This document shows, piece after piece, positions 44,368 through 52,777 of a DNA stretch of 64,000 nucleotides. The position numbers and the translations under genes are program-made. The notes under the pieces were generated by a model, which was not told the DNA's origin, ran no database searches, and saw only the letters and a list, made by a program, of their open reading frames with translations. Source of the stretch: Alphaproteobacteria bacterium 32-64-14 (GTDB lineage: Bacteria; Pseudomonadota; Alphaproteobacteria; Caulobacterales; Hyphomonadaceae); contig NCEM01000020.1 in assembly GCA_002280725.1 (NCBI GenBank), positions 1 through 64,000 on the forward strand, in the 5' to 3' direction. Position 1 is the first letter of the stretch, and every line of letters begins with the position of its first letter.

Positions 44368-45642
44368 CTACGGCTTCACAAGCGCATCGTAGATCCAGGC
44401 GCGGTTCTTGCGCTGGTATTCAGCCAGCAGCGCACGATCCTGGATCATGAACACCATGACGAGGTCGTTCTTCGGATCGACCCAGAACTCGGTTCCAGCG
44501 ATGCCGTTCCACGAGAACGTGCCATTGCCGGGGCGCTGTTTCGTGTCATCCGTCACCAGCGAGAAGCCGAGACCGAACTCCATCGAGCCCGCGACCGGGC
44601 CCATGGCCGGGAAGAACAGGCCAGCCTTGCGCATGGCGTCGTTCGTTTCCGGCTGGCGCATACGGGCGAGCGTTGCTTTCTCGATGATGCGCACGCCGCG
44701 ATACTCGCCATCGTTACGCAGCATCTCGGCGAAGCGGAGATAGTCTTCCGGCGTCGACGACAGACCACCGCCGCCCTGCAGGAAGGCGACCGGAACCGTG
44801 TAATCGTAATACAAGCCATCCGTGTGCTTCGACTGGGCAAAGCGCGCGGCATTGTCCTTCGACTGGAAGAAATGCGTGTCGGTCATGCCCAGCGGGCCTG
44901 TGACGCGCTCCTCGACGACGACATCCAGAGGCTTGCCGGCGGCGACTTCGATCACCGCGCCAAGCACGTCTGTCGAGCGCGAGTAGTTCCAGGCCGTGCC
45001 CGGCTCAGCGGCAAGCGGCAGGCCGGCGAAAATCTTCGCCTGATCGCGCGCGGTCTTGGTGGGATCGCCCTCGCCCGCAGCGGCGTATTGCTTGCCGAGC
45101 GCCGTGGTGGGCTGGATGAAGCCGTAGATGAGACCCGAGGTATGGGACATCAGGTGCCGCACTAGCATCGGCGTCTGCGCCGGCCTGGACGAGCCGTCAG
45201 CCTGGATCACGGTGAGGTTGGCGTATTCCGGCAGGTATTTGGACACCGGGTCGTCAACCGAGAGCTTGCCGTCCTCGACCAGCGTCATCGCGGCGACCGT
45301 GACGATCGGCTTGGTCATCGAGAAAACGCGGAAGATCGTCTCTTCCGTCATCGGCGCGATCTGGCCGGGGCCCTGAACGCCGAAGCCCTGCGCAAAGGCA
45401 ACCTGCCCATGGCGCGCGATCAGCAGGTAGGCGCCGGGGATCTTGCCGCTGAGCACATCGTCGTTCAGCGCCTTGCGGATCTCGCCAAGCTTGGCCTGAT
45501 CGAAACCGAGCGCTGCCGCATCGCCCTGGATGAGGGACGGCGTGAACGGATCGGCGACCTGTGGCGCGCTTTGACAACCGCTCGCAAATGCGAACGCCAA
45601 TGCCGCACCTGCGGCAAGAATGCTCCGTTTCATGAATGCCAT
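44368..45642 (-). CDS. Serine hydrolase lipoprotein, class C beta-lactamase family
   Basis: 424 residues. A lipoprotein signal ends ASGC (Cys 23). The beta-lactamase fold has SMTK (Ser 108, Lys 111), YSR (220-222) where YxN is usual, and GTFSWNGIAGTEFWVDP near the end. The LLIARHGQVAFAQGFGVQG and SKYLPEYANLTV wording is closest to EstB-like esterases and other family VIII carboxylesterases. Likely role: cleavage of esters on the periplasmic side of a membrane, possibly the first step for a substrate later oxidised by the quinoproteins nearby. ATG at 45633 is an alternative start. Confidence 0.9.
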   Translation of the reverse strand: MAFMKRSILAAGAALAFAFASGCQSAPQVADPFTPSLIQGDAAALGFDQAKLGEIRKALNDDVLSGKIPGAYLLIARHGQVAFAQGFGVQGPGQIAPMTEETIFRVFSMTKPIVTVAAMTLVEDGKLSVDDPVSKYLPEYANLTVIQADGSSRPAQTPMLVRHLMSHTSGLIYGFIQPTTALGKQYAAAGEGDPTKTARDQAKIFAGLPLAAEPGTAWNYSRSTDVLGAVIEVAAGKPLDVVVEERVTGPLGMTDTHFFQSKDNAARFAQSKHTDGLYYDYTVPVAFLQGGGGLSSTPEDYLRFAEMLRNDGEYRGVRIIEKATLARMRQPETNDAMRKAGLFFPAMGPVAGSMEFGLGFSLVTDDTKQRPGNGTFSWNGIAGTEFWVDPKNDLVMVFMIQDRALLAEYQRKNRAWIYDALVKP

Positions 45643-45913
45643 TGTACATCCTCCCCGGCTGGCTGCGGTTTGCGGCCTATCATTGCGTTGGCTGTAGCGC
45701 GCTTCCCCTGACGGTGGAAAGTCCCTCGGCGACCGGCGATGCCATCAACGGGACTTGCCCCCTTGGCGCGTTCAAAGTCTATTACGTGCGACACCTCGGC
45801 AATGGCATGGCTCTGGAGAGCGGGTTACCCATTGATCAGGTGGAGAAAGATTGCGCCTCTGGATCCGGAATGGCGAATACGCCAACGGTGAGGATACGCA
45901 AAAGGGAGAGACA

Positions 45914-46480
45914 ATGACCCGCTCAGCAATAGTGCTGGCCCTGGCGCTTGCCGTGGCCGCTTGTTCACCAGATTCTGAAGAGCCTTCATCGGCGCCATCT
46001 GGCGCCGCTCCGGTGGAAGGGATGGGCGGCGCAACCATCGCCGACTTCAAGACCGACACCAACATGCAGGACCTGATGGCCCATGTGATCGATTACAGCG
46101 CCTTTGGCGTCTGGAACGCACAGGGCTGGATCATCGACAAGGACGGCATCCACGAGTTGTTCCCCACAACCGAGGCTGGATGGGCGGCAACCGAAAGCGC
46201 GGCGTTCACGCTGGCAGAGGCGTCCAACACCCTGCTTCTGCCGGGCCGGCCGCGCGATGAGACCCGGTATTGGGTCGACTACGCCAACCAGCTCTACACG
46301 GCGGCAAAGAAGGCCCAGGCAACCGCGTTGGCGCGCGACAAACAGGCGTTCTTCGATGCCGGCGGTGAAATGTACGAGGCCTGCCTCGCCTGTCACAACC
46401 GCTACATCTCCGGCGATACGCCGGCGCCGCGCGCGAAATTGCCCGAGCTGCCGAACCGGATACCGCCGCCAAACCAGTAA
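45914..46480 (+). CDS. Cytochrome c lipoprotein, class II-like
   Basis: 188 residues, AAGGGAGAG before the ATG. The lipobox ends VAAC (Cys 17). A single heme motif CLACH is at 157-161, close to the C-terminus after several predicted helices (MQDLMAHVIDYSAFGVWNAQ, KKAQATALARDKQAFFDAGGEMYEA). C-terminal placement of CxxCH after a helical bundle is the layout of class II cytochromes (c' and c-556). It would be a membrane-tethered periplasmic electron carrier. Two polytopic membrane proteins follow it on the same strand, and two cytochrome-fused quinoproteins lie 7 and 11 kb away as possible donors. Confidence 0.85.
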   Translation: MTRSAIVLALALAVAACSPDSEEPSSAPSGAAPVEGMGGATIADFKTDTNMQDLMAHVIDYSAFGVWNAQGWIIDKDGIHELFPTTEAGWAATESAAFTLAEASNTLLLPGRPRDETRYWVDYANQLYTAAKKAQATALARDKQAFFDAGGEMYEACLACHNRYISGDTPAPRAKLPELPNRIPPPNQ

Positions 46481-46576
46481 CACTTTCTGGTGAGGCCGCC
46501 CGCGACTTGGTCGATATCAAGCCGGGTCAAGATTTCTGGACGACCGCGAATGCGGCGTCACGAGGGGAGTTAGAAT

Positions 46577-47515
46577 TTGCTGCACGATTTCATCAACTGG
46601 ATTCGGGAGGACCTTGGCAGGCTCACCGAAGAGGGCCTGTCCTGGTCGCACCAGCTGCACCAGTCGCTGTTCATGTGGAACGTCATCGAGGGCACGCACG
46701 TGCTGACGATCATGTTCTTTGCAGGCACGATCTGGCTGATCGACCTGCGCATGATGGGCGTGGCTTTCCGCAATGTGCCGCTGTCGGCGCTGAGCAAGAA
46801 AGTGCTGCCGATCACGATGGTGGCGTTCGCGGTGATGATCGTCACCGGCATTGTCGCCTTCGTCGGCCGCGACCCGATGATGTACTACCACAACATCTGG
46901 TTCCGCCTGAAAATCCTGTTCCTAATACTGGCCCTCGCGAATATCGCCTGGTTCCACTTCAAGCTGCAGAAGCACGAGCATGAATGGGACGTGATCCCTG
47001 CGGATGCCGGCATTCCCGCTGGCGCGCGCACGGGCGCGGCCTTCTGGGTGTTTGTGGCCACGTCCATTGCCCTGCTTGGCTCATTCCTGATCACGCAGGT
47101 CGATCTTGAGACCATTGTGCTGACGCGCATGGCCCTGACCATCGCGGCTGTGGTTGCGCTGTTCATCTACATCCACAAGCGCACGCCGAGCATTCCCCTG
47201 CCCGTGAAGCTCTCGGGCGGCATTTCGCTGACGGCGTGGCTGATCGTGATCATCTTCGGCCGCTTCATCGCGTACGACTGGTTCTATTGCGAAAAGACCG
47301 ATCCCGGCTCGCTCGCCTACGTGCTGCAGGAGTGCGAAGCCTACAACAACTCGGGCGGTGGAGAAGTTGAAGGCGAGGACTTCGAGGAAGCCCCTGCGGA
47401 CGACACCGCTGCTCCGGAAGGCGAGGCGCCAGAGGGCGGAGCGGAAGATCCGCCGCCTGATGGAGAAGCTGTGCCTGCCGAACCTGCCCAACCCACACCC
47501 GGCCAGGAGGGCTGA
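46577..47515 (+). CDS. DUF6644-like multi-pass membrane protein with acidic tail
   Basis: 312 residues starting at a TTG with GGGGAG about 7 bases ahead. About six membrane helices: IEGTHVLTIMFFAGTIWLIDLRMMG is the DUF6644-like first block, then helices around VMIVTGIVAFVG, WFRLKILFLILALANIAWF, FWVFVATSIALLGSFLI and LTAWLIVIIFGRFIAYDW. His residues sit in the membrane blocks and could bind heme, as in b-type cytochromes. The last 50 residues are an Asp/Glu/Pro/Ala tail. It is followed after 5 bases by a second protein of similar design. Electron transfer from the cytochrome c encoded just upstream is a reasonable but unproven role. Confidence 0.8.
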   Translation: MLHDFINWIREDLGRLTEEGLSWSHQLHQSLFMWNVIEGTHVLTIMFFAGTIWLIDLRMMGVAFRNVPLSALSKKVLPITMVAFAVMIVTGIVAFVGRDPMMYYHNIWFRLKILFLILALANIAWFHFKLQKHEHEWDVIPADAGIPAGARTGAAFWVFVATSIALLGSFLITQVDLETIVLTRMALTIAAVVALFIYIHKRTPSIPLPVKLSGGISLTAWLIVIIFGRFIAYDWFYCEKTDPGSLAYVLQECEAYNNSGGGEVEGEDFEEAPADDTAAPEGEAPEGGAEDPPPDGEAVPAEPAQPTPGQEG

Positions 47516-47520
47516 TCACC

Positions 47521-48351
47521 ATGACCTTCCAGGAACTTCTCCAGGGCATTCCCGGCGTTACCGAAACTGTCGCGGCCATGCCGGAAATGTGGCCGATCTC
47601 GCTGCTGCAGGACATCTATGCGCCGTTCGGCGCGCTCCACCTTGTGGGCCTGGCCCTCATGGGCGGGGCGGTGCTGCTGCTCAACCTGCGCCTGATGGGC
47701 AACAACGTCACGTCGCAGACGCTGCCTGACGTCGAGCGCTCGACGCGGCCGTGGCTGATCGCGGGCCTCGCCATCGTGCTGGGCACCGGCATCATCATCG
47801 GCATGCTGAACTCCTACAAGCTCTACACGTCGGTGCCGTTCTTCGCGAAGATCATGGCGCTGATCGGCGCGACCATCTTCTCGTTCGGCGTCACCAATGT
47901 GCTGGCGAAAGCTGGCGGCAAGGCGTCTGTAGGCGTGCTGGTTGCGGGCGGCATCGCGATGGCCTTCTGGCTGCTGTCGCTGGGCACCTTCTATGGCGAC
48001 CCGATCACGTCGGCCGGCCTGTTCCATCCGATCAGCGCGGGCTACGCCCTGCTTGTGATCTATGGAATGCGCACCCGGTGGATCGCCGCGGCGACCTTCC
48101 TGCTGCTCTTCGGCGGGCTGTTCGTGATGTATTGGATTGTCGGCTTCGACACGTACGAGCCGATCTTCGACACCATCTCGTTCTCGGTGAACATCGCCGG
48201 CGCGCTGATCATGGTGGCGCTGTATGGGGCGGAAATCTATCTCGGCCGCGCCGAGGAAGCCACGCCGACAGCCAAGCTGATCGCCCTGTTCTCCCTGCTC
48301 GCCTGGGTGACCGTTGCGGCTGGCGGAAGGTGGGTCGGCTTCGGCGGCTGA
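47521..48351 (+). CDS. DUF6644-like multi-pass membrane protein
   Basis: 276 residues, about eight hydrophobic segments. The block GALHLVGLALMGGAVLLLNLRLMG mirrors the HVLTIMFFAGTIWLIDLRMMG block of the preceding protein, so the two are distant paralogs and probably form a complex. Later segments include WLIAGLAIVLGTGIIIGM, GATIFSFGVTNVLA, GIAMAFWLLSLGTF and TFLLLFGGLFVMYWIVG. The genes are 5 bases apart. A very strong terminator follows at 48374, ending the cytochrome-DUF6644-DUF6644 unit. Confidence 0.8.
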   Translation: MTFQELLQGIPGVTETVAAMPEMWPISLLQDIYAPFGALHLVGLALMGGAVLLLNLRLMGNNVTSQTLPDVERSTRPWLIAGLAIVLGTGIIIGMLNSYKLYTSVPFFAKIMALIGATIFSFGVTNVLAKAGGKASVGVLVAGGIAMAFWLLSLGTFYGDPITSAGLFHPISAGYALLVIYGMRTRWIAAATFLLLFGGLFVMYWIVGFDTYEPIFDTISFSVNIAGALIMVALYGAEIYLGRAEEATPTAKLIALFSLLAWVTVAAGGRWVGFGG

Positions 48352-48373
48352 CGCGCCGTATCGCGGAAATGAG

Positions 48374-48409
48374 AAGCCCCGGAGGAGCAATCCTCCGGGG
48401 CTTTTTCTT
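48374..48409 (+). terminator. Strong rho-independent terminator
   Basis: AGCCCCGGAGGA, loop GCAA, TCCTCCGGGGCT and then TTTTTCTT. A 12-pair stem with a GNRA-type tetraloop, ending the transcript that includes the DUF6644 genes. Confidence 0.9.
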
Positions 48410-48561
48410 GGCGCGACGACTGCAGGCTCTCGCAAGTGGCAACGGTTGAGGTAGCTGGCGGCTGGCTCCGCAGAGATCTGCCAACTTCCGCCAATCGCGC
48501 CGAATGTTGTTCCCGAACGTCGGCTCAAGGTCGATACATCTGGCGAAGCGTATGCCTCGGC

Positions 48562-49605
48562 CTACTGCGCCGCCGGGCGGTCCAAGCGACCGATGCCGCG
48601 GACGACGACCGGCTGCTTGCGGCCGGTCCGCTCGATCTCGCGCGCGCCGCCGAGGATGTTCGGCACCGAATAGTTGCCCTCGTGGCAGGCGTATTCGTAG
48701 ATCCGGTCCGGCGAGCGGCGGAAGACGAGTTCACCCTTCCAGGGCTGGCTGTACGTGGCAGGATCCTCGACCGTGAACTGGTAGAAGATCGTGTCCGCGC
48801 CCTGCATCGTGAAGCGCTCGGTGACTTTCGAGTCGGGCGAGATGTAGACGAACAGCCCGAAGTCGACGCGGACAGATTCCTGCGGCTTGAAGCCGATGGT
48901 TTCGACAACCAGCGTGTCGCCATCCCATTTGCCGACGCTGGTGCCGAGATACTGGCGCATGGAATCTGGGTTGTGCTGGCCGTTCATGCGGATGATCCGC
49001 GTATCGTGAACCATCTCGATATTGATCGCGATGGCGTCAGGCGTCTGGATGATCTGATGGTGGTTGTTGTAGAGCGCGTTCAGCATGGGCGGGCCGCCCG
49101 TGGAGGCGAAGCCGATGAGGCAACGCTCGATCGGGATGCGCTCTTCGGGATTGTCGAACATGTTGTAGGTGGCGACCGACTTCATCATCGCGGTCCGCCC
49201 TGCCGGCGTGTAGGGCACCTTGCCGTTCACCGGATCATTGATCCAGGAGGAACGATAGGTGCCGTTGACCATGCCGACCTGCTTGCCGGGGTCGATCCAG
49301 AAGGCGTTGTAGCCTGCAGGATCATCGCCTGCGGCGGGCGCGCCCTTGTCCTCGGCCGTCGGCGCGTGGTCTGCAGCGGCGACGCTGGCGGCGTCGCGCT
49401 CCCACTGCTTAGCATCGGCTTCGGAGATCACGAGGTCCTTGAATTCGGGTACGCGCTCAAGGCGCGTGATCGATGAGTTCGTCCACACACCCTGGAAGTC
49501 CGGCTTGCCTTCGGGTGTGCGGGGAACGGGCCCGCCCGCCTGCGCGAACGCGGCGCTACAGGACATCAGGGCTGCGGTTGTGCAGAGGGCCAATAAACGC
49601 ATCAT
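48562..49605 (-). CDS. Secreted protein of unknown function, family S (copy 2)
   Basis: 347 residues; tandem ATG codons at 49605 and 49602 follow a GGAG. A signal peptide ends AFAQ. VPRTPEGKPDFQGVWTNSSITR, IERCLIGF, HHQIIQTPDAIAINIEMVHDTRIIRM, GKWDGDTLVVETIGF and FYQFTVEDPATYSQPWKGEL repeat the blocks of copy 1 almost word for word. YEYACHEGNYSVPNIL matches the C-terminal CHEHNYSLPNIL of copy 1. Likely periplasmic. The conserved Trp, Asp and Thr in the GDTLVVET block may form a binding site. Function unknown. Confidence 0.82.
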   Translation of the reverse strand: MMRLLALCTTAALMSCSAAFAQAGGPVPRTPEGKPDFQGVWTNSSITRLERVPEFKDLVISEADAKQWERDAASVAAADHAPTAEDKGAPAAGDDPAGYNAFWIDPGKQVGMVNGTYRSSWINDPVNGKVPYTPAGRTAMMKSVATYNMFDNPEERIPIERCLIGFASTGGPPMLNALYNNHHQIIQTPDAIAINIEMVHDTRIIRMNGQHNPDSMRQYLGTSVGKWDGDTLVVETIGFKPQESVRVDFGLFVYISPDSKVTERFTMQGADTIFYQFTVEDPATYSQPWKGELVFRRSPDRIYEYACHEGNYSVPNILGGAREIERTGRKQPVVVRGIGRLDRPAAQ

Positions 49606-49774
49606 CCGATTGCTCCATGCGCAAGGGCGGACGCGATCCTTGCACACACTCCGCTTGGGTACGAGCCGTGGTCGCGCGGACGTGAAGGAAGCGTAGACGG
49701 CCACCCGGGTTTGGCTTGCCGTTGCGGCGAGCATGCTTCCGGTACGGCGCCTGGCTGCGCAGACCGACGCAATG

Positions 49775-49806
49775 AAAAAGCCCGCCGCTCCTGGGGAGCG
49801 GCGGGC
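49775..49806 (-). terminator. Terminator downstream of the DUF6152 gene
   Basis: Read on the minus strand: GCCCGCCGCTC, a short CCCAG-type loop, GAGCGGCGGGC, then TTTTTC. An 11-pair stem about 30 bases after the stop at 49836. Confidence 0.85.
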
Positions 49807-49835
49807 CAATTCATGCCCAACTCAGGCGAAGCGTC

Positions 49836-50372
49836 TTAGAGCGCCGCGCACTTGTTGGCGTTGCCTGCGGCTGCTTCGCCCGGATCCGCACCGTCAGACG
49901 GAGCGTTCGTGCCCGAAGAGCCGACGAACAGTTTGCAACCGTTCGGGAAGGTCACGTCGCGACCGTTGGCCTTGCAGGTCGAGGTCTTGAGGCGCTTGCC
50001 TTTCCAGTCGGTCGTGCAGAGCTTGTCCTTCGACTGATAGCCACGGACCACAACTTCGGTGCCCGGCTTCAGCGAGTTCTTGTTGACGCCCGTACGGACC
50101 AGCGTGTTCGGCGTGCCGCCCTCGATCGCCCAGTTGAACGTCGAGCCGGCTTTGGCTTTGCCGAGACCGTCAACGTTCGGAACGTTGATGTGGATCCAGG
50201 TGTGGGGGTTCACCCACTCGACGTGGTCGACCTTGCCCTTCAGCAGGACCGGCAGGTCGGCGTCGAATTCCGCCGCGAAGGCGTGGTGAGCGTAAGCGGC
50301 GGTGCCGCCGCCGATGGCCGTCAGGGCGGCAAGAGTGACACCCGCGACGACAAGACGAACTTTGTTCTTCAT
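49836..50372 (-). CDS. DUF6152 family secreted protein
   Basis: 178 residues; GGAGGAAG precedes the ATG. A signal peptide ends AAYAHHAF. The mature start HHAFAAEFDADLPVLLKGKVDHVEWVNPHTWI, with NGRDVTFPNGCKLFVGSSG near the end, is the DUF6152 pattern: an OB-like periplasmic protein often encoded next to propeller dehydrogenases. Four cysteines suggest two disulfides. A C-terminal segment rich in Gly/Ala/Asp follows the domain. Function unknown; its presence between two family S genes supports a shared process. Confidence 0.85.
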   Translation of the reverse strand: MKNKVRLVVAGVTLAALTAIGGGTAAYAHHAFAAEFDADLPVLLKGKVDHVEWVNPHTWIHINVPNVDGLGKAKAGSTFNWAIEGGTPNTLVRTGVNKNSLKPGTEVVVRGYQSKDKLCTTDWKGKRLKTSTCKANGRDVTFPNGCKLFVGSSGTNAPSDGADPGEAAAGNANKCAAL

Positions 50373-50710
50373 CTACTTCCTCCAGATCCGGCAGGTGGGC
50401 GCCGCCGCGATTTTTTTTGTTCAGGGACCGCACCGCCTGGATACAGGCATTCGCGACAGCACCCCTGAAATTGCGTCCGTTTTAATCCCGCGATCCCTTT
50501 GGCTCAAGGCGCCTACTGTGTCGCGCCAAAAACGAGGAACCTACCATTTCGCGCGCCAGCCAGACCTTGGACCCTGATTCATACCGAATCTTTGGTATGG
50601 GCGATCTCTTGGACCCGGCGAACACGGCAGTTCACAACAACTTCAACGGTTTGGAAGCCTGGCTCCGGCGGCGTCTGGACCCGCCAGACGCCGCCGGGAT
50701 GTCCGAAAAC
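50373..50710. other. Intergenic region upstream of DUF6152
   Basis: About 340 bases between two minus-strand genes. It holds a hairpin just past the family S gene (50665-50697), an A/T run near 50411 and, reading on the minus strand, TTGAGC followed by ATTAAA about 15 bases later as a weak promoter candidate for DUF6152. No gene is seen. Confidence 0.4.
50665..50697 (-). terminator. Long GC hairpin after family S copy 3
   Basis: CCGGCGGCGTCTGG and CCAGACGCCGCCGG form a perfect 14-pair stem around a 5-base loop, starting about 14 bases after the stop at 50711. It lacks a clear T run on the minus strand, so it may be a terminator or an mRNA-stabilising stem. Confidence 0.6.
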
Positions 50711-51652
50711 CTAGTTGTTGGCTTCACGCTCCTCAGCTTCACGCTTGGCGCGATCCAGCGCAGGACCCGGCAGCGGGTTCTTGCGCAGGTGGCCGTACAT
50801 GAGCTCCTCGACGAACTCGACACACTTGAACTGCTGAAGCTGGGCGTCCTCTTCGACCTTCTTGTAGAGGACGAACGAGATTTTCCACGGCTTGGTGTAG
50901 ACGTCCTCGTCGATGATCTCGGCTTCGTAACGCATGTGGAAGTCGGACAGCGGCGTCCAGCGCTCGATCACTTTCGTGGCGTAACCGTGATGGTTGCCCG
51001 ACCGGTCGAGCCAGGTGTCCTGCAGCAGGCCCGTGACTTCGACCACGAACGTGTCGCCTTCCCAGTGGCCGTAGGACTGACCCATCCACGAATCGAGGGG
51101 AGCTTCACCTGGATCTTCAAGGTACACGTTGCGCACGGCGCCCGCGTACTCGTAGGCCATGAACACAGCCTTGTCCGAGTGGAAGATCTGGAACGGCTTG
51201 TCCATGTAGTTGGCGCGCGGGATGCCCGGCAGGTAGCATTTCACTTCCGGGTCGAGCTCAACCGCGAACTTGCGGTTCTCGTCGCGAGTGGCGAGGGCTT
51301 CGGCGGTGTAGGGGATCTTGCCATCGCCCTGCACGATGCCGATGCCGGCCGGCACGGCGCCGATGGCGCCGAGAGCAACCACGGAAGCATGCGGCACAGG
51401 CACATATGGGCCTTCGCGCATCTGAAGCGCAGCCGAAGCCGGGTGAGCTTCGATGTTGTAGTTCGCAGTGTTCAGAACCTGCCACACGCCGTTGAGATCG
51501 GGGTGCACGCCGTCCGGTCCACGCTTGGCCTTCCAGGCGGTCGCGGGCGCCGGCGCATCAGCCGCTGCCGCAGTCGCGGAGGAATCCATAGGCATTGTCT
51601 GGCAGGCGCCAAGCGCGCATGCCAAAGCCATCACTGATACAAACTTCTTCAT
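50711..51652 (-). CDS. Secreted lipoprotein of unknown function, family S (copy 3)
   Basis: 313 residues with GGAGGAG directly ahead of the ATG. The lipobox ends LGAC (Cys 17). The body has GVHPDLNGVWQVLNTANYNIEAHP, IFHSDKAVFMAYEYAGAVRNVYL, YGHWEGDTFVVEVTGLL and VYTKPWKISFVLYKK, the same block order as copies 1 and 2 but more diverged, and it is lipidated. An unrelated in-frame extension upstream was rejected. Probably anchored at the periplasmic face. Function unknown. Confidence 0.82.
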   Translation of the reverse strand: MKKFVSVMALACALGACQTMPMDSSATAAAADAPAPATAWKAKRGPDGVHPDLNGVWQVLNTANYNIEAHPASAALQMREGPYVPVPHASVVALGAIGAVPAGIGIVQGDGKIPYTAEALATRDENRKFAVELDPEVKCYLPGIPRANYMDKPFQIFHSDKAVFMAYEYAGAVRNVYLEDPGEAPLDSWMGQSYGHWEGDTFVVEVTGLLQDTWLDRSGNHHGYATKVIERWTPLSDFHMRYEAEIIDEDVYTKPWKISFVLYKKVEEDAQLQQFKCVEFVEELMYGHLRKNPLPGPALDRAKREAEEREANN

Positions 51653-52011
51653 GTCTCCTCCCCGTTCGCCCAACCGCCACTTCAACGGCTCCCGTGACGA
51701 ATGTCCGTCTCCGTCTCCGCAAACCGCTGCGGGCGGAATATTTGGGAACCAAGCGTCGGGCTGACGCTGCGGGCAACATACCCACCTGCCAAACGAGCGC
51801 AATACTGGCCGCAAGTCTTGAGACAAAGTCGCTCAGGCGCGTGTGCCGGATGCATCGGGACTGGAATCGCGCGCCGTGAAGGAGACTGCAGCGACTCCAG
51901 ACGCCACGGACCTTTGCCGCAGCGTTCTGCTTGAATCACATTCGGGTGAAAATCCGCGTCACCGATCTCATGCCGCAGCCGCGAAAACACGCAGCGGCGG
52001 AATCGGACGCC
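51653..52011. other. Intergenic region without recognised features
   Basis: About 360 bases between two minus-strand genes. No domain-bearing frame, hairpin or known repeat was found. The promoter of family S copy 3 must lie here. Confidence 0.4.
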
Positions 52012-52614
52012 TTACGCGGTGACCGCCGCAGACTGTTGCGTTCGCAGCGACTGGACGACATCAGCCGACAAAAGCAGGCGCCGGGCGCCCGGTACAACCC
52101 AGGCAGGTTCGGCAAAGGCCGGCTCGTCAAACCCCATCGCGTTGAGAAGCGTCGAGCAGAACGAGTTGGAATTCCGGCCAAAGCCCATGAACGGGTAAGG
52201 CACGCCTGCCCCACCCTCCGGACCCGTACTCAGCGCGTTGATGCGGCGGATGGCTTCAAGCGCGGGGGCGATGCGGCGTTCGACCTCTTCTGCCGTGAGA
52301 CCCTCGGCGAGGACACGCGCAGCGCCCGCAGCAATGGCCGGGCGGATATTCCAGTCGGGGCCAGAGGCTCCGTTGATTGGCATGTAGGTGCGCGGGTGGA
52401 CTTTGGTGTCGTAGCCGCGCAGGCGATCGGACCAGAGATAGCCGATGGGCTTGTGTCGCCACGCGCCGCCTTCGGCATCAAACCAGCTGGCAAGCCCGTT
52501 TATCTGCCGCACTGCGGCGCCAGCCGGATTTGCGATGACGATCATGCGGTGCGCAGCGAAGCGCGAGCGCCTCGGGATGCGGAGTTCTGCGGCGTTGACG
52601 CTCCAGCCAGTCAT
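52012..52614 (-). CDS. Hypothetical protein
   Basis: 200 residues, no recognised domain and no signal peptide. Recognisable stretches are RFAAHRMIVIANPAGAAVRQINGLASWFD, KPIGYLWSDRLRGYDTK, GLTAEEVERRIAPALEAIRRINAL and PYPFMGFGRNSNSFCSTLLNAMGF, the last with the look of a permuted papain-like or Cys-containing active-site segment (SNSFCSTLL preceded by GRN). A Cys peptidase or amidase role is thus conceivable but speculative. It is divergent from the first quinoprotein gene. Confidence 0.65.
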   Translation of the reverse strand: MTGWSVNAAELRIPRRSRFAAHRMIVIANPAGAAVRQINGLASWFDAEGGAWRHKPIGYLWSDRLRGYDTKVHPRTYMPINGASGPDWNIRPAIAAGAARVLAEGLTAEEVERRIAPALEAIRRINALSTGPEGGAGVPYPFMGFGRNSNSFCSTLLNAMGFDEPAFAEPAWVVPGARRLLLSADVVQSLRTQQSAAVTA

Positions 52615-52777
52615 GAGCACAATATAAGAGGCATTCGCAGCAACGGGTACTGGCGCGAACACATCCCCGCGATTCCCCGGACACGCCAGCTTTGCAAGCC
52701 CTGCGGGCTGGTGCAGGTTCGCGCCACATAACAAACCGCAGCCGCGATCAACGCAGCGCGCATTTCGGGAGGAAACC

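Noticed and set aside
50665-50697. Inverted repeat as an attachment site or mobile element end
   Set aside because: It is a single hairpin directly behind a stop codon, with no second copy in the window; terminator or stabilising stem is the simpler reading.
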